This document shows positions 22,251-33,989 of a DNA stretch of 64,000 bases, in pieces; positions within the stretch are counted from its first letter, which is position 1; each line of letters starts with the position of its first letter. The notes beneath the pieces are model-generated. The model worked only from the letters and a program-made list of their open reading frames with translations, was not told the origin of the DNA and made no database searches. The position numbers and the translations under genes are program-made. The stretch is from Ailanthus altissimus (taxonomy: Eukaryota; Streptophyta; Magnoliopsida; Sapindales; Simaroubaceae), in the NCBI GenBank assembly GCA_946807835.1, contig OX327711.1:11381501-11445500 (forward strand), written 5' to 3'.

Positions 22251-24060
22251 AACTCCCCTAAACTTAAATATTTGCTCGTCCTCGAGTAAGGAATCACATA
22301 TCACAATAAAATAACAAAACAAAACAAAAAATGACAAAAAACTCTAAAAGGATATAGATAATGTGGTCGGAAAATGATAAGTAATTTGTCTAAAAAATTT
22401 CTCATAACTATTAGCCTCAAGGAAATTATAATCATCATAACCATTCAACTTGTTAACCCAACACTTCTTCTAACCCACAAGTGACCTACTTGTTATGTGT
22501 GTGTGTGAATAGCTAAATTCTAAACATCATAACCATTCAACGTGTTAACCCAATACTTATTCTAACCTACAAGTGACCTATTTGGTATGTGTGTGTGTGT
22601 GTGAATAGCTAAAATCATTAGTCACACGCACTTGGATTACTTTATGTACACATGACAACAAAATGGTCTCTATGATTTTTTTTTTCAATTAACACTCTAT
22701 ATGCTTGCTTTTTGCATCACTCTCCACTAATGCGGGCACACACATAATCAAGAATCAAATAGGACTTTAATTAGTTTGTAATTATGGCTAGGGTGAAGGT
22801 AGGATAAAATGGATCAATTTTGGCTCAACTTACACTATAAGCACACATTTTTCTAGAGAATTACACAAACCGAACCATTTGTTTTCCACCCGATTTCCTA
22901 CAAACTTATTTCTTCGATTCCCTTGCAATTTTGTTTTTCCACTTTTTCTTTTCTTTTCTTTTAAGCTAAGGGTATAGGAAACTCAATTTATATTCTTTTT
23001 TTAATTTTCTTTTGAATATTTTTTTATATATATATTTTTTGAATTAAGTAACTATACCCCAAAACTTAAGCTTTTCAATATTAGAACAACTAAAATTTAT
23101 AATGAAACCTATAACTCTTCTTTAATTCACCCAATCATTTTCAAAATTTTACATATCTCTTTAAAGGTAGTGTTATGCCAATGGCGTTGTGGATACTATG
23201 AAGGCTAATAAAAATAAGGTTAAGGCAGTGATATGGTTAGCAAGAAAAAAAATAGAATTTAGGCTCAATGGGGGTGACTAGGGATAAAATTATACAAATG
23301 TTGATTTGAAATGCTCAATCGGTCTAAAAATAGCCTAAAATCATATCTTCAATTACGTATGCCCTAGGATTTTGTCTTGAGTGATGCTCAAACAAGTTCT
23401 AGCGTATTTTTAAGACCCTAATTATTCTTGTTGTGCATAAAATTCTTTTAAGTAAGCATAAAAACTAAATAATTCTAACTACGTGCTTAAAATATCAAGT
23501 AGTCACAAAGTGAAACTGAACTTATCTTAGATTACCAAGCAAACAATCACAGTATTCATTGTTTCTAAAAGAAATGTAGCATTTAAAATCATGTTTCTAT
23601 TTTATATAATTGACTACTAATAATTCAAACAACCCACAACTAAAGACGAAAAAAAATTGCATGCAAACATAACAACTAAGAACAACAATTATGATTAAAC
23701 ATTGTAAATGAACACCGAATAGTATTTTTCTCCCCTAAACTAAAAGTTGACATTGCCTATAATGACAAAAATAAGAATGAGTAAAAAACACTTCTCTCGT
23801 AGTCGATAGCTTAGTGCAGCAGTGATAAAATCGTGAGGCTGAAGTTGTTTTAGTTAGTGCTCAAAGCCCTCAATTTGCTTGACTTTTGTTTTGAGCTCCA
23901 TTAGGCTGCACCTTATTAGCTTTACTTCCGCTCTATTTTTTTATGCTTTATGAAGTGCTGACATGCTGTTCTAACACAATACAAGAAATAAAAAAAAATT
24001 AAAAAACTAAGATTGAAATTAAAAATTAAAATTCACTTGGGTTGCCTCTCAAAAAGCGCT
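22250..24060 (-). other. Non-coding 3' internal region of the gypsy element
   Basis: No ORF above background. It contains the polypurine tract beside the LTR (22251-22262), a two-copy tandem repeat of about 90 bp at 22437-22620 (CATCATAACCATTCAAC, TTAACCCAA, ACAAGTGACCTA, GTGTGTGTGTGAATAGCTAAA), and near 24030-24060 the GCGCTTTTTGAGAGGCAACCCAA motif (minus strand), which in this lineage typically follows the pol stop. Confidence 0.65.
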
Positions 24061-24094
24061 TGATTTAATATCTTTGGCTTGACATTTTTTAGAT

Positions 24095-24718
24095 TCATGA
24101 AGGATTAAACTGAACTTTGAAAGTATTTTGTTCATGGAACACTCCTCTATTTTGGTGCTTTGGTGTGTATTTAATGGCTTTTTCAATCTCTATCCTTGAT
24201 TTCCAAAGTTCCATAAGGTGTTCAACAAGGAATGACCTTAACTTTCTTATTTTGAGCTTCCTTAGAAAGAGTTTGAGCCTTGCCTGAAAGAATGAACCAT
24301 GATTGTCGGTATTTAATTTCTTTTCCATCATGTTCTTACCAAACTCAATGGCTTTTTCTATCTCTTTCCTTGATTTCTAAAGTTCCATAAGGTGTTCAAC
24401 AAGGAATGACCTTAACTCTCTTTTTTTGAGCTTCTCCGAAAAGAGTTTTAGCCTTGGCCGAAAGAATGAAACACGGTTGCCGGTATTTGATTTCTTTTTC
24501 ATCATGTTCTTGCCATACCTTATATTTTTCCTTCTTCGATGCATCTTTACCTTGCTATGAACTCGGGGTTGAACGGTATCTATTTCCTTTCCACCTTCTG
24601 GATCCATTTCTTCAATCTTTAAACATTCTTTAGAGTCATTTAGCAACTTCATCTCCTTGAAAACCTTGAATGTGACATTCTCATCTTGTACCCTCATTTT
24701 CATCTCTCCCTTCTCCAT
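24095..24718 (-). pseudogene. Pol remnant: post-protease segment joined to tandemly duplicated integrase C-terminus
   Basis: Reading from 24718 down, MRVQDENVTFKVFKEMK resembles the segment after protease in Athila/Tat polyproteins. It runs within one frame into RLKLFSEKLKKRELRSFLVE, which resembles the integrase C-terminal RLKLFPGKL.SRW.GPF motif. The same unit occurs again at 24165-24340 (RLKLFLRKLKIRKLRSFLVE), so 24165-24340 and 24342-24517 form a tandem duplication of about 175 bp. Everything between protease and integrase C-terminus in a full element is missing. Confidence 0.7.
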
Positions 24719-24837
24719 ATCAATGAGAACTCTCTCGGTAGTTAAGAATGGTCACCCAAGAATAATAGGAACATTCCTATCTTTCTCCATATTAAGAACT
24801 ACAAAGTCCACCGGTAAGATGAATTTACCTACTTTAA

Positions 24838-25179
24838 CTAACATATCCTCAATAACCCCATAGATAACATTATAGATCTATCCGCTATTTGAAAGGAAAT
24901 TGTAGTGGGCTTTACCTCACAAAGACCCAACTTGTTGAAGACGGATAAAGGTATGAGATTTATGCTTGCTCCAAAGTCACACAAGGGTTTTTTAAAAGTA
25001 GACTCCTCAATAGTGCACGAGATGGTGAAATTGCCTGGATCCTTCATCTTCTGTGGCAACTTCCTTTGGATAATTACACTATATTCCTCTATTAGCCTCA
25101 CCATTTTATAGTCTTCCAACTTTCTTTTCTTTAATATTACTTGCTTTATAAACTTCTTATACTTTGAATTTTTCTCCAA
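24838..25179 (-). pseudogene. Retrotransposon aspartic protease fragment
   Basis: The 113-residue open frame contains the EKFTISC-like lead (FTISCTIEE), then CDFGASINLIPLSVFNKLGL and TTISFQIADRSI, the typical protease block of Athila/Tat gypsy polyproteins, in which the active-site triad is D-L-G-A. It lies downstream of gag in the same orientation. The frame ends at a stop before the usual GRPFLAT segment, whose remnant follows around 24750-24830. Confidence 0.75.
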
Positions 25180-25737
25180 GACATCTATAAAAAGAATGTT
25201 AGTGTAAATCTTTTTAAAGTTGTTAAGGATATTGGAAGGTGATCATTTAACTTCTTTTTGTATAAGTATTGAGGGTAGGGCAATGGTGGGGTAATGATAT
25301 GAGGATTATCCTAGAAGAAAATAGAGTTGGGTTTGTGACTTGTCTTAAATGGTTTAACAACAACTTATTTCTCTTTACCTATAACCACTTTTTTTCTCTA
25401 AAGTTTCAACTTCCATACCACTCTTAAAAGTGATGGCATTGTAATGCTTTCTTCAATTGGCCTTGTTGTCACTTGAGAACTTGATTGAAGATTGATCTTT
25501 GATTGCATAGATAAGTTAGCTAACTTGCACCTCTAATGACTTTAATGTAGCATTCATGTGGGTACAATGTGTCTTAATGTTATCAAGTCGGGCCTCATCT
25601 TTGTCAAACTTCTCACTTGTCTCCATGATAAAAATGCCTAAAAGGTCTTCTAAAGATGGCTTCTTCTCGACCACTTGATGGTTAAATCCCAATAAAGGTT
25701 GTAAGGAATTTTTTAGATTACCATAGGAGAAGTTCTC

Positions 25738-26666
25738 TTAATTTCTAATCCCGGGATGATAATATGTAGGCAAATTATTAGTTTTGTGTTGGAAGTTCTG
25801 ATTGTTGATATATTTGACCTGCTCCGAATCACTCCCTTTACCAGTGTAGGAAAAAGTTGCAACCATTATTGAATCCTTGCTTGTTGAGGTATATTTAGCA
25901 TTTATTATAGAAATTTGGTTGGCCAAAGCTGAAACTTAGGCTGAAAGTGCAATAATGGGATCAACTTTATACATCCCAACAATTTTCTTTATTATAGACC
26001 TCTCATTAGGCCATTAGTAATTATTGTAAGCCATCTCTTCCAACAAAACTCGGGCTACTTCTACTATTTTTGATAGCAACGTTCCACCAATCGTTGCATT
26101 CACAATAGTTCTTGTTTGGCCATTCAACCCATTATAGAAGAGTTGGATTTGGAACTAATCTTGGTACCCATGTTGAGGACATTTTCAGATGAGACCTTTG
26201 AATCGCCCCATGCCTCATAAAGTGGCTCAAAATTTATTTGCCTAAATTGTGCTATCTCCCTACGAAGTTGTAAAGTCTTAGATGGTAGAAAGAACTTGGT
26301 GAGGAATCATTGAGCAAGCTCTTCCCATGTTATGATACTTCCTACTTGCAATGATTGAAACCACCCCCTTGCTTTGTCCCTAAGAGAGAATAGGAACAAG
26401 CATAGGTGAATGGCATCCTCCGTGACTCTATTTAACTTAATAGTATCACATACCTCAAAAAACATTGTAAGGTGAACATTCGAGTCTTCGTTTGGCAATC
26501 CCCCATATTGATTTTGTTGAACCATGTTAATGAGGGCCAACTTTAATTCAAAATTATTGGATTGAACTATATGGCATTGAATCCCCGAATAGTTCTCATT
26601 AACCACGAGCCTAAAATAGTTCCTCAATGTCCGTGGTTGTTGGTTGTTGTTGACTTCGTCAGCCAT
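25738..26666 (-). pseudogene. Gypsy gag remnant
   Basis: The 119-residue frame at 26307-26666 begins MADEVNNNQQPRTLRNYF and contains NNFELKLALINMVQ, FGGLPNED-like YGGLPNEDSNVH, and LFSLRDKARGWFQSL, the retrotransposon gag signature. Downstream gag is broken by stops at about 26300, 26180 and 25950. The piece at 25738-25926 is part of the variable linker before the protease. Confidence 0.8.
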
Positions 26667-26884
26667 AACTTGAGCTTAATCACCCTTTTCTCTCATAAGC
26701 CTTCAAAATGTGCGCTCAACTTCTGGATTAACGGGCAAAAGCTCCAAGCTATGAGCTTTTCTCATATACCTTCAAACAACCAAAATAAAACCATAAATCA
26801 AAAAGAACAAAAATAAATAAATAAAATGCCTAAATTAAAATCAAGTTGCATATCCACAATATTATTACAAATTTAAAATCTACA

Positions 26885-26907
26885 ATCCCCGACAATAGCG
26901 GTAAAAA
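26885..26907 (-). other. Decayed tRNA-Asp primer-binding site
   Basis: Immediately inside the 5' LTR the minus strand reads TACCGCTATTGTCGGGGATT. The usual Athila/Tat site complementary to the tRNA-Asp 3' end is TGGCGCCGTTGCCGGGGAT; the match is recognisable with several transitions. Confidence 0.6.
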
Positions 26908-26909
26908 CT

Positions 26910-28295
26910 TGTCCACGAAATTACACACACACGAATTGTTATTACAAGTGCACGGGTCGTGCGCAAGTAATAAAGTGATGAGTGAGTATTGTTCCCACGA
27001 GGATTGGTATCTTAAATTAATACTAATTATCACGATGTTGACAACCTAACTTTATGTAAGCTAATTTAAAGGATAAGTTGAATTGAGAAATTAAAATGCT
27101 TTAAACTAAATAAATCGATAAATTAAGGATATGAGAGTTCTATGGCAATTGGGTTCTAGGAACTTAATTTCTCTCTATTGTTTCTATACTCTTTATCATT
27201 TGTGATTAATAACTAATCTAATGCATCACTAATCAATGGCTTAAGAATAATCTCATTCCCTCTTTCGAGTGTCGAATAAGACTCTATTCATATACAAATA
27301 AGTTGATATCTCTATTTAACCTGTTATATATACATGCATTGAGATGCCCTTATGTGACTACCCTAAGTTCATTAGTCTCCTAACTCAATAAACTCAAAGG
27401 TATGCCTTTTACAACCAACATATGAATTAAACTTTTCCAAGCACATAACCTAAATGTTTAATTCAATCAATCCATTTTCCAATGTAATTAGAAGCATTAA
27501 GCAAATAAAAGGCATAAATGAATAAACATCAAATAGTCATTAATCGCAAAATAATATCAATATATAAAGTTTAATAGAGTTCCATAAAGCTCTAGAACAT
27601 ATAATCTAGCTATCCGTAGTGAAATATTTAATTACATTCATCTAAATGTTCATAAAAATACTTATGTTCAAATCAACACAAAACACAATTACAAACTAGA
27701 AATAAATGTAAATGAAGTAAAAAGAGAAGAAGGAACTAGTTTAGGAAGCATTTAGAGTCTTCAATCTTCAATAATCTTCCTTAATCCAAGCTTCAATGGT
27801 GTTTCTCTCACTGAAAACAAGAGTTTCTCTTTCTATTTCGTGCTCCCCTTTGATTATTTGAAAAGTGGCTAAGGGATAATATTTATAGGTTTCAAATTAG
27901 GACAAGAAAACGGATACTAAAATAGGTGGTGGTGCCTAGGAGCCACTTTTTGGTGCATGGGTACCACTTTTTGGCCCTTGGATGCCAAGGATTTTGTCAA
28001 TGGGAGCCCGTTTTGGTGCTTAGGTACCAAAACCTGAATTTTTCGACGCTTGGGCTCCAAAACCTGAGGGTACGATAGCACAGCTCTATCCATGTACTGT
28101 ATAGTATTACTATTTATGGCACTGTAGCCTATTTGATTTTTTACTTGTTTTCTTTGAATTTTCATCCAAAATTGCTCCATTAACTTGGAACCTACAAAAT
28201 AAAATTAAAACACATAAAAGTCATTTATTTTTATTTAAATTAAGCAATTATAAGTTTAGAAGAGATATAATATAATGTATAAAATGCACTCATCA
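26910..28295 (-). repeat. 5' LTR of the gypsy element
   Basis: On the minus strand it starts TGATGAGTGCATTTTATAC (28295) and ends CGTGGACA (26910). Length is 1386 bp. It carries about 60-90 bp near 27750-27810 not present in the 3' LTR. The segment 27930-28070 has several CCAAAA/TTTTGG-bearing units (AGGAGCCACTTTTTGG, GGTACCACTTTTTGG, GAGCCCGTTTTGGTGC), degenerate tandem units shared in part with the other LTR. Confidence 0.85.
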
Positions 28296-28300
28296 ATTTT

Positions 28301-28600
28301 AGATATATTGTTTTGGGCTTTTAAACTTAGTAATTGCTTAATTTGAATAAGAATACATGAATTTTTATATGCGTTAATGTCGTTTTGTAGGTTTCAAGTT
28401 AAAAGAATTATTTGGGTTTTAAAAAAATTCAAGGAAAACATGCAAAATTGGCAAAAAGGGACCAAAATGCTAAAAATGTGAATAATAAACAGTAAAATAA
28501 ACAGTACTATTTATAGAATGTTCACATAAATAGTGCCCCCACTTGCGCGCCAAAATACCAAGGTCTTGGCACTTAGTGTAGTAACTAGTATTTACAACGG
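28301..28600 (+). repeat. Rest of the plus-oriented host LTR
   Basis: After the target duplication, AGATATATTGTTTTGGGCTTTTAAACTTAGTAATTGCTTAATTTGAATAAG (start 28301) continues the LTR begun at 20938. It matches the start of the inserted element's own LTR read on the minus strand (28280 downward: CTAAACTTATAATTGCTTAATTTAAATAA, TTTTGTAGGTTCCAAGTTAA). It ends near 28600, where R1 sequence begins; the 3' half of this LTR is missing. Confidence 0.75.
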
Positions 28601-28608
28601 GTAAGAAT

Positions 28609-31605
28609 ATGTATTTATATATATATATACATATTTTATTTGTATATAGGTGATACTTAATTTATGTATTGTTATTAGTAGTGTTTGTATAGGTTAAGGA
28701 CATACTATAGTATTGGGTTTATTTGCAAGACTTTAGATTTATTTTAGGGGCCAAATTGTAATACTTTAAAAGTTTTAGGCTAATTTGTAAATACTAAAAA
28801 TTAGCCTCTTAGTATAAAAATATACATTTGAAACTCTAATTCACTCATTTTGGCCGAGCTACCTCTTTTAGAGTAAGAAAAGAGAGAAAGAGAAGAAGAA
28901 GAAGAAAAAGAAGAAGAAAGTTGGAATTTAAACTTTATAAATATATATATATATATATATAAATATACATATTTTATTTGTATGTAGGTGATACTTGATT
29001 TATGTATTATTATTAGTAGTGTATGTATAGGTTAAGGACATACTGTAGTATTGGGTTTATTTGCAAGACTTTAGATTTATTTTAAGGGCTAAATTATAAT
29101 ACTTTAAAAATTTTGAGCTAATTTGTAAATACTAAAAATTAACCGCTTAGTATAAAAATATACATTTGAAACCATAATTCACTCATTTTGGTCAAGCTAC
29201 CTCTTTTAGAGTGAGAAAAGAGAGAAATAGAAGAAGAAGAAGAAAGTTTGAATTTAAACTTTAAGAGGTATATTATAACCCTTTTTAGTTTTTTGGTGTT
29301 AAATTAGTTAATACCTTTAAGTTTCTATTTTTGGAAATATGTAAAATAGAGGATTTGATGTGTATTTCGTAAGATATTGTGAGAATTGATGATGATCTAT
29401 ATAGATAGCTTGATAAATCATGATGAATTACAGAATTTCTACTTGATAGTCGTTTGATCTAGGAATTTTATAAATTTTTATGATTCGATTTTGGTTTTAA
29501 ATTTTGAATATATGAAATTAGACATGTTTACAATCAATTGAGATTTTGAATTGATTGAAAATTTTAGAAATTGAATTTGTAGTGAATTTACCAAAATGAC
29601 CCTAAAATTATGGAAATTTTCTGTGTTAACAGTATGATATAGAGACAAATAATTTTTAATCTATTGAATGATCTTCAAAAATTAAAAATTTATGAAATAT
29701 AATAATTTTATATGTCTAATATGATATACTCATAATTAAGAACTTAGATCAATGTGGTTAAATTGTTATGATTTTCTAAAGAGTGTCAGCTCATTGCTGT
29801 ATTTGATTAACATTTTTTTAAAGTTAGAGAATAAAATAGTTTTAAAATACTTTTGGTAGTGATTTTGAAGTGAAATATTTATTATAAATTGAGATATGTG
29901 TTAAGAGTAATTATGTAGTAGTTTTATAATTTTTGAGTTAGTATATGATTTTATAAAATTGAGAGATTGAATACTATTCAGTAAATATCTTGATCCTGTC
30001 AGGTTAGTAATTTGGATTCGATGGTGTTTATGGAATAGATTATGTAGGAATTATGATATACTATTCATATATAAGAAGGATATATGAGTCAAGAATGATA
30101 TATTCTGATTTTGGAGTAATTGGACATCATTTAATATATAAAAAAATTTTGTGAAGTGTAAGTGGTCAGAATGACAGGTTTTGAGAAACCAAGTAATTAG
30201 ACCAATTCGATGTAATAAACGCAATATGTGTAATTTTGTAAGCTATTTAAAGTGTTTTGTATGAATGTTGAGGCTCATGAAAGGATTAATCTACATTGAT
30301 AGGTTAAAGAGATTTAAGCCTTGTAGCTGAAAGTGCTAAGAGGTAAGTATACTAGACTTTTTACTGAAATCACAATAAACATAGTAATTGATATCTATGA
30401 TTTTGTAAATGTGTTTAGAAATATGTTTATATTATACTAAAGTATATGTGATATGAAATGTGAAAGAGATATGTTTATGAATGTGAGCATTGACATTGAG
30501 CATAGACATACATATGTTTTTGAATGTGAGCTTTCAAAATAAGATGTGTTTAACAAAGAAAGCTTTTGAAGTGTAATATGTCCATGAGAAATATTTTGTG
30601 TTTTAAAGGTGCTTGAACTCACTGTTGACTTAGTAGGCATTTTATGTGATTTGTGGAGCCTTTATGTGTGGCATTTCCTTCGGGATTGGTATATGCTATA
30701 TGTTCCGTATGTAGGGAGGATTCTATTGGTACCTAAAAGAAGAGTGATTCAACACATTCATGTGGTGGCGTATTGGTGCATGTGAGAGAACTCATCGATA
30801 ATCAGGGTGAGAGTTTGGCTTTTATCTTCGTGCATGAGCATTATATATGTGTAATTTAAAAACCTCACTTGGACTATTTCTCTCATACGGTATGTCACAT
30901 ACGAGTGATATTTGGCTCATTATGTGATATGTGATATTTAAGTCCTACTAAGTAATAGTTGAGTGATGGTATTCCTATTATATGTTTTGAAAGAAAGTGT
31001 AAGCGCTTACATGACATGTGATTTAATAAGATTATGATTTTAATTTATCATAACATATCATACATATGCATTGTGTACATATATGTATTTGTATTTGATA
31101 TATGAAAAACTAGTATGCTTACTGAGTTTTATACTTATAATAGTTTATGGTGATTTCAGGTAAATAAGGTACATATGTGCTTAGCGAATTTGGCAAGGCT
31201 TCTGCTGTTTCTTGGGTTCCCTAAGTTACTAGTTTGCTGAGTGTTTCATTTAGGGACATGTGGTTTAAGATATTTGATTTGTTCCTATGAAATAAATACT
31301 TATGTATTATTTTATTGAGTGTGGTTATGAGTTAATTTTAAGTAAGAATTTGCAATTAATATATTATAGGCTTTCGATGACAAAGTTGCTACTAGTGACG
31401 TAGTATAGTGTTAATCTATGAGAAAATTCTGCGTATCTTCAGTTTACTAATTGCCCCGGTCATAATTCAATTTTTATAATTCTAAAAAATTGAAATGAAT
31501 GTTTAAATATTGTCAATAAATGTTTATGTTTATATTTTAGATTGTGGGTTGATTTAAGTAAGAATCTGCAATAGATATATTCTGGGCTTCCGGTAATAAA
31601 GTTGC
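28609..31605 (+). repeat. LTR-like repeat R1, copy b
   Basis: About 3 kb of non-coding sequence whose last 940 bp (30665-31605) match window positions 1-900. It contains a two-copy tandem duplication of about 330 bp at 28609-29265 (both with TGTATAGGTTAAGGACATACT, GTATTGGGTTTATTTGCAAGACTTTAGATTTATTTTA, AAATATACATTTGAAAC, GAAGAAGAAGAAAG). Near the 3' end TTTAAGTAAGAATTTGCAAT...AAAGTTGCTACT occurs twice (31338-31395 and 31552-31605). It stops abruptly at about 31605. I infer the long LTR of an unidentified gypsy-type element. Confidence 0.6.
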
Positions 31606-31609
31606 TACT

Positions 31610-32400
31610 TTTGTCTGATCTGCATCCTTAAACATGCTAGATGAATGGAAGTATTGCATCATGAGTCTCATTTGATACAAAAGATCTGCTTTATCCTTAT
31701 CTATCTTAGTCATCAGCTCTATTTTTATAGCTATCATCTGGTCTTGCATATCATCAATCTTCATCTCAAGAATGTTATAGTATAATGACATGCCTGACTC
31801 AAATTATACATAAGCAATTATAATTAATCTTCACAACGTAATACTCATCAATATCAAATAGTAAATAAAAGAAAAAATATATTAAATTGTATCGTTGCTC
31901 TAGATGTTAGTAAGGCTTCGAGGGGGTAGCTACAATGAACATCCATTTTATCCTCAAGATCAATGAATTGGATGTTCGACTTAACAATATGGTATAATAT
32001 GAGTTCCCTCTAAAGATTTCTTATGGAAGTCACAACTTCGCTGTCATGTGAAACTCTTCATTCTTCTCATGTTGTCTCAATACCAACTTCTTGTCCGCCT
32101 CCAATACCTACACAAAATTATAGAATTGTTAACCATTAAAATAAAATTATATGTGTGTGTGTAAAAGTAGTTATATAGTATAAAATATACTAAATCCTCA
32201 TCCTTTTTTATAAGAATCTATTTAATGTCTTTGAACAATAAAGTGTCACTACTATACCAATTCAGTAGGAACGAAAAATGATCACCATTGAAATGTGTAA
32301 ACAGTGAACCATAAACAAGAATTGCCCTATAGATCCAACTCTGAGATAATAAAAAATAAAAAAATTCACATCAACAAAAGGTAGTTTGAAACTTAGCCTA
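31610..32400 (-). pseudogene. Unidentified exon-like fragments
   Basis: Three minus-strand open stretches look spliced. (1) 32222-32345, after an acceptor-like TCTCAG, reads WIYRAILVYGSLFTHFNG then DHFSFLLNWYSSDTLLFKD. (2) About 32030-32108, after TTTTGTGTAG, reads VLEADKKLVLRQHEKNEEFH. (3) 31610-31791 reads MSLYYNILEMKIDDMQDQM with heptad-like spacing, suggesting a coiled coil. I do not recognise the protein. It could be a transposase part or a captured plant gene. Piece 3 runs directly into R1 sequence at about 31607, so the locus is truncated. Confidence 0.35.
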
Positions 32401-32830
32401 GGATTATAATTTAATAATGAATCAACAAAATTACTCATTTGGAATATAAAGGAATACTATATGTGTTGTACTTTTCAATCTTATGACCACCTTTTTTTTT
32501 ATAATCTTTTTCAACTTTATTTCACCATTATGCTTAAGGTATTGTACAATATGGACCATACAATTGTGCCACATAAGCATTGATTGAACTCATCCAAATT
32601 ATCTATAAGCATAAGCACAAAATGCTAGATCTCTTTATGATCGTCTTGTGACACCAACTCATAATGAAAAACAATAAAATATATTTTACTACATATGTGT
32701 AATCTTCTTCACTTAAATCTAGTGTACTAAACCAGTCATAACTCTTTATTTTTTAAAGAATTTTTATTTCTAAAATTTTTATTTCAAAGTCTATTTTTAA
32801 GTTTTATATTCAATTCTTTAACTGAGGGAT

Positions 32831-33974
32831 TGATAAGTGCGTTTTTAAAATATTCAATTTTGCTATTGTGCCCAAAGTGCATGATATAATGCTGCGACGC
32901 CAAGTTGAGCTCAAGCTAACTCGTAAGTTGGCGCCATTAGCAATAAAATCATTGTCGATTTTTGTGCCCTAATTTCAAGCCCAAATTGAAACTTATTAAT
33001 AAAAGACCATAGGTCTCTATTCAAAAGAGAATAAGAGAGCAAGAAATTAAGAGAGGGAAATAGATTAATATATAGAGAACGACATTTGGAAGCTTGAAAT
33101 CTTGAAGATTTGTAAAGATTGAAGCCCCAAAAAGACATTTCCAAACTAGTTTTCTCTTTTCCCCTTTTTTCCTTTTCTTAATCTTTTCATTTTATATTTG
33201 TGGATTTTATTGTTTTAAGCATATTTACATTTATAAATTTCTAGATTATTTTAGTTTTGTGTTTAGTTATAGTAGACTAAACCCTTGTTCTTAGGCCTTT
33301 ATATAGCTTTATAATACCATATTTAGATTATGTTGGTTGATTATTAACCAATTCTTGTGTAATTCATTTATACTTTTTCTGGACTTCATGCTTCTAATTT
33401 GATTGAAAAATGAATTAAATGATATAAATTTGTGAGATTTATACTTGAAAAAGATTGTCCAATTTATTAGAATTTAAAATCATAATCCTAGTTGTTATTA
33501 AATTAGGAGACTAATAATTCTTAGTTAATCATTTGAATGTTACTTGATTATTGTATGGATAGATAAGTTAAATAAGAATATCAATTTGAAAATATATGCT
33601 TAGTATTTCACTTTACTTGGGAAAGGTAGTGAGATTGATTTTGATCCCTTTGATTAATTAAATAACAAGGTTAGTTAATGATCATTAAACACGAAGAACG
33701 TGAGAAAATTAGAGTGAACTCATGACCCTAAGACCTATTTATCACATATTTCTTATCTCTTTAAATTATTAAATTATTAGTTTAATTGCCTTTAATTTTC
33801 ATAATTAACTTGGAATTAAGTTAGCTTAAATAAAATTGAGTTGTGAACACTTATAGTAATTAGTATTAATTTAAAAAATTAATTCTCGTGAGAATAATAC
33901 TCACTCAATACTTTATTACTTGCTAATGATCTATATACTCGTGACTTGTATATGTGTGTTAATTGTTGCGAACA
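32831..33974 (+). repeat. Further LTR of the Athila/Tat-like family
   Basis: It starts TGATAAGTGCGTTTTTA (32831) after a purine-rich GAGGGAT and ends TTGTTGCGAACA (33974). Near the end, TAGTAATTAGTATTAATTTAA, CTCGTGAGAATAATACTCACTCAATACTTTATTACTTGC mirrors the end of the LTRs at 20953-28295. It is followed by AGTTTTTACTGTTGTTGCCAACGATT, which resembles the family primer-binding region. Both internal boundaries beside one LTR suggest rearrangement or a mostly deleted element. Confidence 0.7.
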
Positions 33975-33989
33975 AGTTTTTACTGTTGT

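Larger units (their letters stand above)
20953..28295 (-). mobile_element. Non-autonomous Athila/Tat-like Ty3/gypsy element
   Basis: A 7.3-kb minus-strand element with two LTRs (5' LTR 26910-28295, 3' LTR 20953-22250), TG...CA ends and the 5-bp target duplication ATTTT at 20948-20952 and 28296-28300. A decayed primer-binding site matching tRNA-Asp follows the 5' LTR. The polypurine tract TTTAGGGGAGT abuts the 3' LTR. Internal sequence holds gag, an aspartic protease and the post-protease RVQDENVTFKVFKEMK segment, then jumps to the integrase C-terminal RLKLF...FLVEHLMEL segment, duplicated in tandem. RT, RNase H and the integrase core are absent, so it is an internally deleted copy that depended on proteins from relatives. 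LTRs differ at many sites, so it is not recent. Confidence 0.85.

Noticed and set aside
22439..22620. Possible CRISPR-like direct repeats
   Set aside because: Only two units of about 90 bp without spacer turnover, inside a plant retrotransposon 3' region.
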